Shown: positions 32,522 to 42,036 of the stretch, piece after piece
How positions within the stretch are numbered: the first letter of the stretch is position 1
Layout of the letters: every line of letters begins with the position of its first letter
Source of the DNA: Aromatoleum diolicum
GTDB lineage: Bacteria; Pseudomonadota; Gammaproteobacteria; Burkholderiales; Rhodocyclaceae
Reading direction: 5' to 3'
Length of the DNA stretch: 64,000 nt
Assembly: GCF_012910955.1 (NCBI RefSeq)
Contig: NZ_WTVQ01000003.1
Span: 62,001-126,000 of the forward strand
Notes under the pieces: model-generated
Databases searched by the model: none
The model's input: only the letters and a program-made list of their open reading frames with translations
What the model was told of the DNA's origin: nothing
Made by a program: the position numbers and the translations under genes

Positions 32522-35047
32522 ATGAGCGAGCGGCACATGCAGCAAGTGATATCGGACCCCAAGGACTTCGACGACCGGTCGGGCAACATCGTCGAGCGCC
32601 TGATTTTCAACAACCGGATGGCGCTGGTGGCGGTGTGCGTACTGCTGACCGCATTCTTCGGCTTTCAGATGCGGGGCTTGGTGGTCAATGCGAGCTTCGA
32701 CAAGATGCTCCCGCAGGGCCACCCCTACATCCAGAACTACGTCGAGAACCGCGGCGAACTGCGCGGCCTGGGCGATTCGGTGCGGGTCGTCGTGGAGAAC
32801 CCGAAGGGCGATATTTTCGATCCCGCGTTTCTTGCGACCTTCGCCAGGATCAACGACGAGATTCTCGTCCTGCCCGGTGTCGACCGCGCCTGGATGAAGT
32901 CGATCTTCACGCCCGTGGTGCGCTGGATCGAGGTCACCGAGGAAGGCTTCAAGGGTGGGCCGGTGCTGCCGACCGACTACAACGGCAGCGCCAAGTCCAT
33001 CGAGGATCTGCGGATCAACGTCGGGCGTGCCGGCGTCACCGGCAGTATCGTCTCCAACGACCTGCATTCGAGCATGATCGTCGTGCCCCTGATGCCGACC
33101 GACGGAGCCGGCAACTCGCTCGACTACCACACACTGTCGACGGCGCTCGAAAACATTCGCGCCAAGTACGCGACCGACGCCAGCGGCGAGGCGCCGGTGC
33201 GCATGTACATCATCGGCTTCGCGAAGATGACGGGCGACCTCATCGACGGCCTCGAAAAGGTCATGAACTTCTTCCTGCTGGCGGCGGCGGTCGCGGCATT
33301 CATCATCTACCTCTTCACGCGCTGCGTGCGCAGCACGGTGCTGGTGCTGGTGTGCTCGCTGGTGGCCGTGGTCTGGCAATTGGGCAGCCTCGTGGTGCTC
33401 GGGCTAGGGCTGGATCCGTTCTCGATTCTCGTGCCCTTCCTCGTATTCGCGATCGGGGTGAGCCACGGCGCGCAGAAGATGAACGGCATCATGCAGGACG
33501 TGGGTCGCGGCACGCACAAGTTGGTGGCCGCCCGCTACACCTTCCGCCGGCTTTTCATCGCCGGGGTGACGGCGCTGCTCGCGGACGTGGTCGGTTTCGC
33601 GGTGCTGATGATCATCGACATTCCCGTCATCCGCGAACTCGCGATGACTGCCAGCCTCGGTGTCGGCGTGCTGATCTTCACCAACCTGATCCTGCTGCCG
33701 GTGCTGTTGTCGTATGTCGGGGTCAGCCCTGCCGCGGCCAGGCGCAGCCTCGCCGAGGAGACGGAAGAGGTGAAAGGACGCGGCCTGGGCAAGGTGTGGC
33801 TGCTGCTGGACCACTTCACCGAGCGCCGCTGGGCGACCGCAGCCATAGTGGTGAGTATCGCGATGGCGGTCGGCGGGTATTACGTCGCGCTCGACCTGAA
33901 GGTCGGCGACCTCGACGCGGGGGCCCCGGAGCTGCGCCCGGATTCGCGCTACAACCGCGATAACGCGTTCATCACGAGCAACTACCAGATCTCCAGCGAC
34001 GTGTTCGCGGTGATGGTGAAGACCGCCCCCGAGGGCTGCCGCGACTGGCAGACCATCACCGAGATCGACCGCCTGAGCGCGACACTCGAGCAGGTACCGG
34101 GGGTGCAGCGCGCGAGCTCGCTCGCCGACACGATGCGCGCCTACATCGGCGGTTCGTCGGAAGGCAATCCCAAGTGGCTGACCATTCCCGACAACCAGTC
34201 GATCGTCGATGGACAGATCAACAACGCGCTCTCGTGGAACTCGGAGTTCCTCAACACGATGTGCTCGCTGAGCCCGGTGCTCGCCTACCTGACCGATCAC
34301 AAGGCGGAAACCCTGAACGAAGTGGTCAAGGTCGCGAGCGAGTTCGCCGAGAAGCACGACAACGGCGAGCGCAAGTTCCTGCTCGCGGCAGGCAGCTCCG
34401 GCATCGACGCGGCGACCAACATCGTCGTCGCGGAGGCCAACCGCACGATGCTGATCTACGTCTATGCGTCAGTCATCGTGCTGTGTGCGATCGCGTTCCG
34501 CAGCTGGCGCGCGGTGGTCGTGGCGGTGCTGCCACTGATCCTGACCTCGATACTGGCCGAGGCGCTGATGGTGAAGCTCGGCATCGGCGTGAAGGTTGCC
34601 ACGCTGCCGGTGGTGGCGCTGGGGGTGGGTATCGGGGTGGACTACGCGCTGTACCTGCTCTCCGTGCAGCTCGCGCAGCAACGCCTCGGCTTCTCGCTCG
34701 GCCAGGCCTACCAGCGCGCGGTGGCCTTCACCGGCAAGGTGGTCGCGCTGGTCGGCGTGACGCTCGCCGCCGGCGTCGTGACCTGGGTCTGGTCGCCGAT
34801 CAAGTTCCAGGCCGACATGGGCATCCTGCTGACCTTCATGTTCCTGTGGAACATGCTCGGCGCGCTGATCCTGATCCCCGCGCTGTCGCACTTCCTGCTG
34901 CAGGGCGAAACCCGCCGGAGCTCCACCAAGCCCGACGAGGCCACCCTGCCGGAGGAGGCGCTGGCCGACACCTGCGCCGCGCCCCGCAAGGGGGTCGAGA
35001 CGCCGGACGCGTACGCCCGGTCGGAGCCCGCGCTGGCGAAGACTTGA
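32522..35047 (+). CDS. MMPL/RND-family inner-membrane transporter
   Basis: 841 residues with about 12 membrane segments in two halves, each with a large periplasmic loop (about residues 45-235 and 460-640). IRELAMTASLGVGVLIFTNLILLPVLLSY and VALGVGIGVDYALYLLSV are the proton-relay-type helices. Members move hydrophobic molecules (hopanoids, lipids, sterols). The ATG at 32522 has GAGGAGA directly upstream. It works with DUF1302, DUF1329 and the propeller protein as a cell-envelope transport set; import versus export cannot be decided from the sequence. Confidence 0.85.
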   Translation: MSERHMQQVISDPKDFDDRSGNIVERLIFNNRMALVAVCVLLTAFFGFQMRGLVVNASFDKMLPQGHPYIQNYVENRGELRGLGDSVRVVVENPKGDIFDPAFLATFARINDEILVLPGVDRAWMKSIFTPVVRWIEVTEEGFKGGPVLPTDYNGSAKSIEDLRINVGRAGVTGSIVSNDLHSSMIVVPLMPTDGAGNSLDYHTLSTALENIRAKYATDASGEAPVRMYIIGFAKMTGDLIDGLEKVMNFFLLAAAVAAFIIYLFTRCVRSTVLVLVCSLVAVVWQLGSLVVLGLGLDPFSILVPFLVFAIGVSHGAQKMNGIMQDVGRGTHKLVAARYTFRRLFIAGVTALLADVVGFAVLMIIDIPVIRELAMTASLGVGVLIFTNLILLPVLLSYVGVSPAAARRSLAEETEEVKGRGLGKVWLLLDHFTERRWATAAIVVSIAMAVGGYYVALDLKVGDLDAGAPELRPDSRYNRDNAFITSNYQISSDVFAVMVKTAPEGCRDWQTITEIDRLSATLEQVPGVQRASSLADTMRAYIGGSSEGNPKWLTIPDNQSIVDGQINNALSWNSEFLNTMCSLSPVLAYLTDHKAETLNEVVKVASEFAEKHDNGERKFLLAAGSSGIDAATNIVVAEANRTMLIYVYASVIVLCAIAFRSWRAVVVAVLPLILTSILAEALMVKLGIGVKVATLPVVALGVGIGVDYALYLLSVQLAQQRLGFSLGQAYQRAVAFTGKVVALVGVTLAAGVVTWVWSPIKFQADMGILLTFMFLWNMLGALILIPALSHFLLQGETRRSSTKPDEATLPEEALADTCAAPRKGVETPDAYARSEPALAKT

Positions 35048-35122
35048 GGAAGGACCTGGAAACGGATCGAGTCTGCCGACTGCGGGGAATTCCGCACCAA
35101 CTAGCGATCACAGGAGATGCTG

Positions 35123-35716
35123 ATGACAAGACTGTCCATGCTGCCCTCAGAACAATGGGATGCCGACCTGCGGGTATTGGCGCAAGCGGAAGCGGCAACA
35201 CCGCTGGAGCAGGGTTTGCTGCGCATCATGGCCCACGCGCCGGAACTGGCGAAGGCGCTCGTTACCTTCGGCAGTACGATGTGGCGTAGCCATACATTGC
35301 CGCGTCGATTGCTGGAATTGGTTCGGCTGCGGATCGCATTTCATAACCAGTGCCGCAGTTGCATGGCCATCCGCTATCAGTCGGCGGTCGATGACGGTTT
35401 GACCGAAGGCATGGTCTGTTCACTGGAAAAGCCGCACGAGGCGCCTGATCTCACCGATGCGGAAAAGGCGGCAATTGCGTACGCCGACCTTTCCGCGAAT
35501 GATCATTTGTCGATCAACGATGAGACGTTTTCGCAGCTTCGCGGGTATTACACCGAAGGCGAAATCGTCGAGCTGGGCATGTTCATCGCGTTCTTTATCG
35601 GCTACGGCCGCCTCGGTGCAGCCTGGGACATGGTCGAGGAATTGCCGCAAAGCTTCCAGGACAAATCGGCGAAGGCCGCGCCGTGGGCGCGAGAGTCGAT
35701 CCAGGTTCGCGGATGA
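35123..35716 (+). CDS. Carboxymuconolactone decarboxylase (AhpD-like) family protein with CxxC
   Basis: 197 residues. VRLRIAFHNQCRSCMAIRYQSAVDDG carries the CxxC of the AhpD-like branch, which acts as a thiol peroxidase or reductase; the carboxymuconolactone branch lacks it. The downstream helix has YADLSANDHLSIND. CAGGAG supports ATG 35123 rather than 35117. It lies in the transport operon. Its role is not known; redox protection or a hydrolytic step is possible. Confidence 0.7.
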   Translation: MTRLSMLPSEQWDADLRVLAQAEAATPLEQGLLRIMAHAPELAKALVTFGSTMWRSHTLPRRLLELVRLRIAFHNQCRSCMAIRYQSAVDDGLTEGMVCSLEKPHEAPDLTDAEKAAIAYADLSANDHLSINDETFSQLRGYYTEGEIVELGMFIAFFIGYGRLGAAWDMVEELPQSFQDKSAKAAPWARESIQVRG

Positions 35717-35789
35717 GGCGCGTCCTTGGGCGGCCCGTCGGCGGTGCGAAGAACAGCTGACAACTAGAGACTCTACGAAGAGGTAGTTT

Positions 35790-36548
35790 ATGACCGAGCA
35801 ATTCGACCAGAAGGTCGTTCTCATCACCGGCGCCGGCACGGGCATCGGGCGCGCCACCGCGCTCGCCTTCGCGCGCAAGGGCGCGCGCGTCGCGGTGGCC
35901 GACATCTCGGCCGCCGAAGGCGAGCAGACCGTCGCCCAGATCCGCGCTGCCGGCGGCACGGCGGATTTCCACCGCGTCGACGTCACGAAGGCCGCCGAGG
36001 TCGAGCAACTGGTCGCGGACGTGGTCGCGCGCTGGGGTCGGCTCGACGTCATCCACAACAACGCCGGCATCACCAACGAGAACGCATCGACCACCGAGAC
36101 GACCGAGGCCGATTTCGACCGCGTCATCGCCGTGAACCTGAAGGGCGTGTGGCTCGGTATGAAATACGCCATCAACCAGATGCTTGCGCAGGGCGGCGGG
36201 GTGGTCGTCAACACCGCGTCGGCGCTGAGCCTCCGCGTGCTGCCCGGCTCCTCGGCCTATGTCGCGAGCAAGCACGGCGTGGCCGGCCTCACCAAGACCG
36301 CCGCGGTCGAGTACGGCGGCAAGAACATCCGCATCAACGCGGTATGCCCCGGGGTGATCCGCACGCCACTGCTCACGAACCTGCCCAACGCCGCGGAACT
36401 GGAGCAGAGCCTTGTCGCGCTGCACCCGATCGGGCGCCTGGGCACGGTCGACGACGTCGCGAACTGCGTGCTGTGGCTGGCCTCGGACCAGGCCGCCTTT
36501 GTGCACGGTTCGCTGATCTCGGTCGATGGCGGCTGGGTCGCGCAGTAA
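35790..36548 (+). CDS. Short-chain dehydrogenase/reductase
   Basis: 252 residues. TGAGTGIGRATALAFARKGA binds NAD(P), NNAG is intact, and the catalytic set is Ser (NTASALS), Tyr and Lys (YVASK). It resembles alicyclic alcohol dehydrogenases. It follows the CMD gene and precedes a ferredoxin in the same operon. Confidence 0.85.
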   Translation: MTEQFDQKVVLITGAGTGIGRATALAFARKGARVAVADISAAEGEQTVAQIRAAGGTADFHRVDVTKAAEVEQLVADVVARWGRLDVIHNNAGITNENASTTETTEADFDRVIAVNLKGVWLGMKYAINQMLAQGGGVVVNTASALSLRVLPGSSAYVASKHGVAGLTKTAAVEYGGKNIRINAVCPGVIRTPLLTNLPNAAELEQSLVALHPIGRLGTVDDVANCVLWLASDQAAFVHGSLISVDGGWVAQ

Positions 36549-36842
<294 letters not shown>

Positions 36843-36990
36843 AGGGCATTCCCCCCATCGAGGTCGACGCGACAGCGCCTCCGGTCGCCCCTTCAAAGGT
36901 TCAACGGCAGGTTTCAGGGCGATGTAGCCCGGCGCGCCGCGCAGCGAGGCGGCGTCGACTGGGACCCTCGCTCGTACATCGGCTCCACGC

Positions 36991-37785
36991 TCAACGCGAG
37001 CGCCGCCGCCAGACGAGCGCCCCCGCTGTCAGCCCCAGCACCAGTAACCCCACCAGCACCCACCACACGATGGTGACCGTCAGCACCGGCGGGGACAGTT
37101 TCAGCTCCGTGACCATGGTCAGCACGGCGCCGTCAGGAAGGCTGAAGTTCTGGTTCAGTAAGGGATTGAAGCCGGTGAAATTCACTACCGGGCGCACGGT
37201 GACCGGCGGATAAGGTGGCTGTCCAGTGAGCGAACTGGCCTGTGGCGTGCCCTGGAAATAGATCATCGTGGTCCCCTCCACTGTCAATCCGTTCAGATCT
37301 GGGACCTCGAGCGCGGCCTGGGTCGGCTTGAAACCCATTCCCGTCAGCTGGACCGGAACCGCACCGCCCGACTTGTTGTGGATGTCGACTTTCTCCGAGA
37401 TGCGTGACGATCCACTGTCTGTCGCACCGCCATTGACCGAATAGGCGACGGCGCCCGTCACCGCGCCGGTCGTTGCCCCGGTGCCGTAGCCGAGGAGCGG
37501 ACCCTGGGCATGGACCTGATTGGCGCCGACATGGGCGCCTGGGTGGATGTGACCGATGTCCAGCAAGGTGAGGGGGGCCGACGGATACACCAGGATGCGC
37601 CGGCCATCTACCGTCCATTCGACCGTGCGCGGAAGCTGCACCGGGTCGTTCGGAACATTCAGGTTGAACGTGGGGTCGTCAATCGTGAATTCGAGGCTGG
37701 AGTTCTGGTCCGTCACCGTGTAGGAAACGGCCTGCGATTGGCAGGCGCATGAGGCAAGAAACACGACTGCAAGCAGCACTCTCAT
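36991..37785 (-). CDS. Secreted protein with C-terminal membrane anchor, function unknown
   Basis: 264 residues. The signal peptide ends near SQA-VS (about residue 19). The mature domain is beta-rich and polar: LEFTIDDPTFNLNVPNDPVQL and GTTMIYFQGTPQASSLTGQ. The C-terminus is one membrane helix, VTIVWWVLVGLLVLGLTAGALVW, followed by RRRSR, a layout seen in sorted or anchored surface proteins, although no PEP-type motif precedes the helix. I do not recognise the family. It is convergent with the ferredoxin operon. Confidence 0.6.
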   Translation of the reverse strand: MRVLLAVVFLASCACQSQAVSYTVTDQNSSLEFTIDDPTFNLNVPNDPVQLPRTVEWTVDGRRILVYPSAPLTLLDIGHIHPGAHVGANQVHAQGPLLGYGTGATTGAVTGAVAYSVNGGATDSGSSRISEKVDIHNKSGGAVPVQLTGMGFKPTQAALEVPDLNGLTVEGTTMIYFQGTPQASSLTGQPPYPPVTVRPVVNFTGFNPLLNQNFSLPDGAVLTMVTELKLSPPVLTVTIVWWVLVGLLVLGLTAGALVWRRRSR

Positions 37786-38112
37786 GATCGAACTCCGTCG
37801 GTTGTACTCTTTTTAGAATAGTCAACGAGCGCCCTTGTCGGCCTCGCGCATCCGCCCCCCGGACAAAAATCAGGAAGCAGGCCGGCCTCGGCCCTCGTCG
37901 GGCTGTCCGTCAGCTACGGCCCACGAGAACGCGAGCAGTGATCGCTGCGACCGGCAGGAGTCCGGGCGGAGCCGACTTTCCTATGTTCGGTGTGAAAAGG
38001 GATCGACAGGCCGTTTATGGCCGAAGGCTCCTGGTCGTGGGTGCCTGCCAAGCCCCCTTTTGCTCGCGCGCGCCGGGCGCGTGGCGTCGATATCCCGGGT
38101 GGGCGGGCGCGC
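37786..38112. other. Intergenic region without recognisable gene
   Basis: About 330 bp between the anchored protein and the phosphoesterase gene. No family-like open frame, TetR site or RNA was seen. Confidence 0.4.
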
Positions 38113-39507
38113 TCACGGCGTGCGCAGCCGCGCGGCCGGAAATTCCTCCTGCCACAGGCGCGTGCCCGCGGCGTTCCACGCGGCAACGCGCAGCAACCGC
38201 GCGCCGGCTGGCCCGGAGAACTCCAGCGTGCAGAAGTTGCGCTGCGTGACCAGCGTCCCGGGCACCTCGCGCACCGGGAACGGGCGGGGATGCACGCGCG
38301 AGGTCAGCGGCGAGCAGGTCAGCTCGGTCAGCGGGTAGGTGCCGGGGCGCTCGCGCTCGGTCAGGTGGGTGTAGTGGATGTCGCCGGAGAGGAAGAACAC
38401 GCCGTCGATGCGCTCCGCAGCGAGCCAGTCGAGGAACGCCTGGCGCTCGCGCGGGAAGTTGTGCCAGCCCTCGCCGCCGCGCTGCTCCGGCGACGGGCGG
38501 TCGCTGAGCATGCGGCTGCCGTTGGCGACCAGCTTGAAGGTGGCGAGCGAGTCACGCAGCGCGCCCTTGAGCCACTCGAGCTGCGCCGCGCCGAACATCG
38601 TCCGCGCCGGGTCCGCGCCGGCATCGTCGTCGCGGTGGTAACGGTCGTCGAGCAGGAACAGCTCGACGTCGCCGAGCGGCACCCGGCCGAAGATCCCGGC
38701 CGCGCCGGGCAGTCCGTAGCTGGGGTTCGCCCAGTAGTCCTGGAACAGCGCCAGCGCCGTCGCCTTGAGCGCGAAGTCGCGGTTCGAGTTGTCCGGGCCG
38801 AAGTCGTGGTCGTCCCAGATAGCGACGTGCTGGCCGGTGCGCAGTAGCCGCTGCAGCGGCGCGAAGCCGCGCGTGGTCGCCCAGCGCCGGTGCATCCGCG
38901 CGGCGGCCTCGTCCGCGGGCGCGAGGTCGTCGTCGCGGTAGTAGATGCTGTCGCCGAGCCACAGCATCACGTCGGGTCGCCGTGCGGCGACGGTATCGAA
39001 GATCTCGAAGCCGGCGCCGAAGGAGCCCTGCGTGACCTCGTAAGGGGGGTCGGGGACGTAGTTGCACGAGCCGGTGGCGATGACCAGCTCGCGAGGCGCC
39101 GCCCGATCCGCGGGCGCGGTGGTGAACGCGGGCACCTCGCCGAGCTCGACCGGGGTTCCGTCGAGCAGCACGCGGTAGGCGTAGCGGGTGGCGGCCTGCA
39201 GACCGTCGAGGTCGACGCGCGTGGTGTGGGCGCGCTCCGGGCTGACGGCGACCGGCGCGCTGCGCCGCGCCGCGTCGGGCTTCCCGTGCGGCCAGTACTC
39301 GAGCTGCACCTGCGCGGGGGCGTCGGTCATCAGCCACACGCCGACGCGCGCGGCCGTCGCCGGGCCGGCCATCGGGCCGCCGGCCAAGGTGGCCGCGCTG
39401 GCGCCGGCCGCGTGCAGCGCCAGCAGCAGCCAGGGCAGCGCCAGGCGGCGCAGGGCACGCCACGCGAGGCCGGGGCGCAACGGGGAAACGGGCCTGGCGG
39501 CATGCAT
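38113..39507 (-). CDS. PhoD-like alkaline phosphatase/phosphodiesterase
   Basis: 464 residues with an N-terminal signal (ALHAAGASA near residue 39). A fibronectin-like N-terminal domain ends near FTTAPADRAAPREL. The metallophosphoesterase core has WLGDSIYYRDDD, IWDDHDFGPDNSN and FLSGDIHYTHL, the PhoD metal-binding stretches. It hydrolyses phosphate esters outside the cytoplasm. It is single and lacks island regulatory sites. Confidence 0.82.
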   Translation of the reverse strand: MHAARPVSPLRPGLAWRALRRLALPWLLLALHAAGASAATLAGGPMAGPATAARVGVWLMTDAPAQVQLEYWPHGKPDAARRSAPVAVSPERAHTTRVDLDGLQAATRYAYRVLLDGTPVELGEVPAFTTAPADRAAPRELVIATGSCNYVPDPPYEVTQGSFGAGFEIFDTVAARRPDVMLWLGDSIYYRDDDLAPADEAAARMHRRWATTRGFAPLQRLLRTGQHVAIWDDHDFGPDNSNRDFALKATALALFQDYWANPSYGLPGAAGIFGRVPLGDVELFLLDDRYHRDDDAGADPARTMFGAAQLEWLKGALRDSLATFKLVANGSRMLSDRPSPEQRGGEGWHNFPRERQAFLDWLAAERIDGVFFLSGDIHYTHLTERERPGTYPLTELTCSPLTSRVHPRPFPVREVPGTLVTQRNFCTLEFSGPAGARLLRVAAWNAAGTRLWQEEFPAARLRTP

Positions 39508-39509
39508 CG

Positions 39510-39784
39510 GTCTACGGTGCGAACGGAGCCCGCGTAGGGCTGCCCGTATTTGACCGGATTGAAATGCAGGTAGTCGAGGTGCGCACGATAGTCATGCTCG
39601 TCACGAATCAGGTGTTCCCAATAGCGCCGCTGCCATATCCCCCGCTCTCCACGCGCCCGGGGAACCGCGGAGCGCCTCTCGGTGGCAGGCAAGACGTTTG
39701 AAAAAGCCTGCCTCCGCGCTGCAGGGCATTGACCGTGAAGAACCAGGTGCCGCCGGGATGCCAGGCGCGTCGATAGTCGGGCAT
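39510..39784 (-). pseudogene. REP-associated tyrosine transposase (RAYT), internally deleted
   Basis: The minus strand starts at 39784 with MPDYRRAWHPGGTWFFTVNALQR, the RAYT N-terminus. After about 70 bp the C-terminal part appears in another frame: RGIWQRRYWEHLIRDEHDYR followed by HLDYLHFNPVKYGQPYAG. The roughly 80-100 residues in between, with the His-x-His metal site, are missing, so it is dead. AGCCC-GCGTA-GGGCT (39527-39541) is a small REP-like stem at its C-terminal end. Confidence 0.8.
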
Positions 39785-39850
39785 GCCATCATGTTGCGCG
39801 GAACGCCATGGTGGCGCAATGCCCTTCGGTTACATGCTGCACGATTCCTC

Positions 39851-40750
39851 CTAGCCGTCGCCCGCGAGCTCGTCGACCAGGAAGTTGATGAAGGCCCGCG
39901 CGCGGGCGGGCAGGTTGCGCTTGCCCGGGTAATACACGTACAGGTCGGCGTTCGGTAGCGCGAAGTCGGGCAGCACGCGCCTGAGGCGGCCGCTCTCGAG
40001 GTACTTCGCGAGATCCCATTCCGAGCGGATCAGGATGCCGTGGCTGTCGAGCGCCCAGCCGAGCACGATGTCGCCGTCGTTGCTCGACAGCGCACCGTGA
40101 ACCTTGACGATTTCGGTGTGGCCGTTGCGCGTGAAGCGCCAGATGCCGTAGGCGTCGTCGTTCTGGCGATGGACGATGCAGCGGTGGCGGGTGAGATCGT
40201 CGAGTGTTTCGGGCGTGCCGTGCTGTTCGAGGTAGCGCGGCGAGGCGCACAGGAAGCGCCGGTTCGACATGATGCGGCGGGCGTGGACGCGGCTGTCGGA
40301 CAGTTCGCCGAAGCGGATCGCGAGGTCGTAGCCGGCCTCGACCAGGTCGATTGGCCGATCGGTGACCTCGAGCTGCACTTCGACGTCCGGATAGCGCGCG
40401 GCGAAGGCCGAGACCAGCGGGGCGATCGTCGTACGGCCGAAGCCGAGCGTCGCGTTGACGCGCAGCAGCCCGCGCGGCGCTTGCCGGCTGCTGGAGACGA
40501 TCTCGTCCATCTCGCGCAGTTCTTCGAGCAGGCGGGTAGCGTGCAGCAGGTAGAGCTCGCCTTCGCTGGTCAGGCTGATGCTGCGCGTGGTGCGATTGAC
40601 GAGGCGCACGCCGAGCCGCTCCTCGATGGCCGCGAGCCGCATCGTCGCCGCAGGCGGGGTGATGTCGAGCGCACGGGCCGCGGCCGACAGGCTGCCGTGG
40701 CGGGCGAGTAGAACGAAGAACTCCAGTTCGGAGGCGCTGGCGGTTTTCAA
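39851..40750 (-). CDS. LysR-type regulator, probably of tarD
   Basis: 299 residues. Helix-turn-helix at about residues 18-40 (GSLSAAARALDITPPAATMRLAAIE) and a PBP-like C-terminal effector domain. It resembles CrgA/TtdR/DmlR-type regulators. The start is a TTG at 40750 because a stop lies in frame 20 bp upstream and no ATG exists. Divergent from the D-tartrate dehydratase gene, 112 bp away, so it is the likely activator, with tartrate as effector by inference. Confidence 0.8.
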   Translation of the reverse strand: MKTASASELEFFVLLARHGSLSAAARALDITPPAATMRLAAIEERLGVRLVNRTTRSISLTSEGELYLLHATRLLEELREMDEIVSSSRQAPRGLLRVNATLGFGRTTIAPLVSAFAARYPDVEVQLEVTDRPIDLVEAGYDLAIRFGELSDSRVHARRIMSNRRFLCASPRYLEQHGTPETLDDLTRHRCIVHRQNDDAYGIWRFTRNGHTEIVKVHGALSSNDGDIVLGWALDSHGILIRSEWDLAKYLESGRLRRVLPDFALPNADLYVYYPGKRNLPARARAFINFLVDELAGDG

Positions 40751-40862
40751 GAAAACTGAAGAATGAAGTCAATCGACGTGAAACACCGGCGTGTTGGCGC
40801 GACGTAATGTTCGTCCGCCGGGGCCGATACCGTGCCCCCGAAAATACATAGGAGCCACGCCC

Positions 40863-42029
40863 GTGAGAATAGTCGAAATCCGCGAGAAGACCGTCCCGAT
40901 CAGTTCGCCGATCCGCAACGCCTACATCGATTTCAGCAAGATGACGCTGAGCCTCGTCGCCGTCGTCACCGACGTGATCCGCGACGGCAAGCCGGTGGTC
41001 GGCTACGGCTTCAATTCGAACGGCCGCTACGGACAGGGCCAGTTGATGCGCGAGCGCTTCATTCCGCGCATCCTCGAAGCCGACCCCGCGAGCCTTGTCG
41101 ACGACACCGGCAGCAACCTCGACCCGCACAAGGTCTGGAACTGCATGTTCACGAACGAGAAGCCCGGCGGTCACGGCGAACGCTCGGTGGCCATCGGCAC
41201 GATCGACATGGCGATCTGGGACGCGGTCGCGAAAATCGAGGGCAAGCCGCTGTTCCAACTGCTGGCCGAGCGCTACGGCAACGGCACGCCGGACCGGCGC
41301 ATCTTCGTCTATGCCGCCGGCGGCTACTACTACCCCGGCCAGGACCACGAAAAGCTCAAGGACGAGATGCGCAGCTACATCGACCGCGGCTATACCGTCG
41401 TCAAGAAGAAGATCGGCGGCGCGTCGCTCGACGAGGATCTTCGGCGCATCGACTCGATCCTTTCCGTGCTGCAGGATGGCCAGAAGCTTGCCGTCGATGC
41501 CAACGGACGCTTCGACATCGACACCGCGATCCAGTACGCCAAGGCACTGTCGCAGTACGACCTCTTCTGGTACGAGGAGCCGGGCGATCCGCTCGACTTC
41601 GAGCTGCAGGCGACGCTGCGCAACTACTACGCCAATCCGATGGCGACCGGCGAGGATCTGTTCTCGATGCAGGACGCCCGCAATCTGATCCGCTACGGCG
41701 GCATGCGCCCGGATCGCGACTGGCTGCAGTTCGACTGCGCGCTGAGCTACGGCCTGGTCGAGTACCTGCGCACGCTGGACATGCTCAGGCAGCACGGCTG
41801 GTCGCCGAGCCGCTGCATTCCGCACGGCGGGCACCAGATGTCGCTCAACATTGCGGCGGGCCTGGGCCTCGGCGGCAACGAGTCGTATCCCGATCTTTTC
41901 CAGCCCTACGGCGGGTTCCCCGATGGCGTGACCGTCGATAACGGCTACGTCACGCTGCCCGACCTGCCGGGCATCGGCTTCGAAGGCAAGGCCGACCTGT
42001 ATCGGGAGATGCAGAAGCTGTCGGCGTAA
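40863..42029 (+). CDS. tarD: D(-)-tartrate dehydratase (enolase superfamily)
   Basis: 388 residues. Near-identical stretches to characterised TarD: PISSPIRNAYIDF, GYGFNSNGRYGQG, EKPGGHGERSVA, and NESYPDLFQPYGGFPDGV. The catalytic Lys is in TVVKKKIGG (Lys181/Lys183), the metal ligands are Asp212, Glu238/239 and Glu264, and the second base is His321 in PHGGHQM. It dehydrates D-tartrate to oxaloacetate, Mg-dependent, in the cytoplasm. GTG at 40863 has AGGAG at 40850. The gene follows a divergent LysR. Confidence 0.92.
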   Translation: MRIVEIREKTVPISSPIRNAYIDFSKMTLSLVAVVTDVIRDGKPVVGYGFNSNGRYGQGQLMRERFIPRILEADPASLVDDTGSNLDPHKVWNCMFTNEKPGGHGERSVAIGTIDMAIWDAVAKIEGKPLFQLLAERYGNGTPDRRIFVYAAGGYYYPGQDHEKLKDEMRSYIDRGYTVVKKKIGGASLDEDLRRIDSILSVLQDGQKLAVDANGRFDIDTAIQYAKALSQYDLFWYEEPGDPLDFELQATLRNYYANPMATGEDLFSMQDARNLIRYGGMRPDRDWLQFDCALSYGLVEYLRTLDMLRQHGWSPSRCIPHGGHQMSLNIAAGLGLGGNESYPDLFQPYGGFPDGVTVDNGYVTLPDLPGIGFEGKADLYREMQKLSA

Positions 42030-42036
42030 CGCGGCG

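Noticed and set aside
36920-36981. CGATGTA ... TACATCG inverted repeat as a mobile-element end
   Set aside because: Seven-base arms 50 bp apart in GC-rich DNA are not convincing and no transposase is adjacent.
40751-40862. An ATG start for the LysR gene upstream of tarD
   Set aside because: An in-frame stop lies about 20 bp upstream of the TTG and no ATG occurs before the helix-turn-helix, so TTG is kept.
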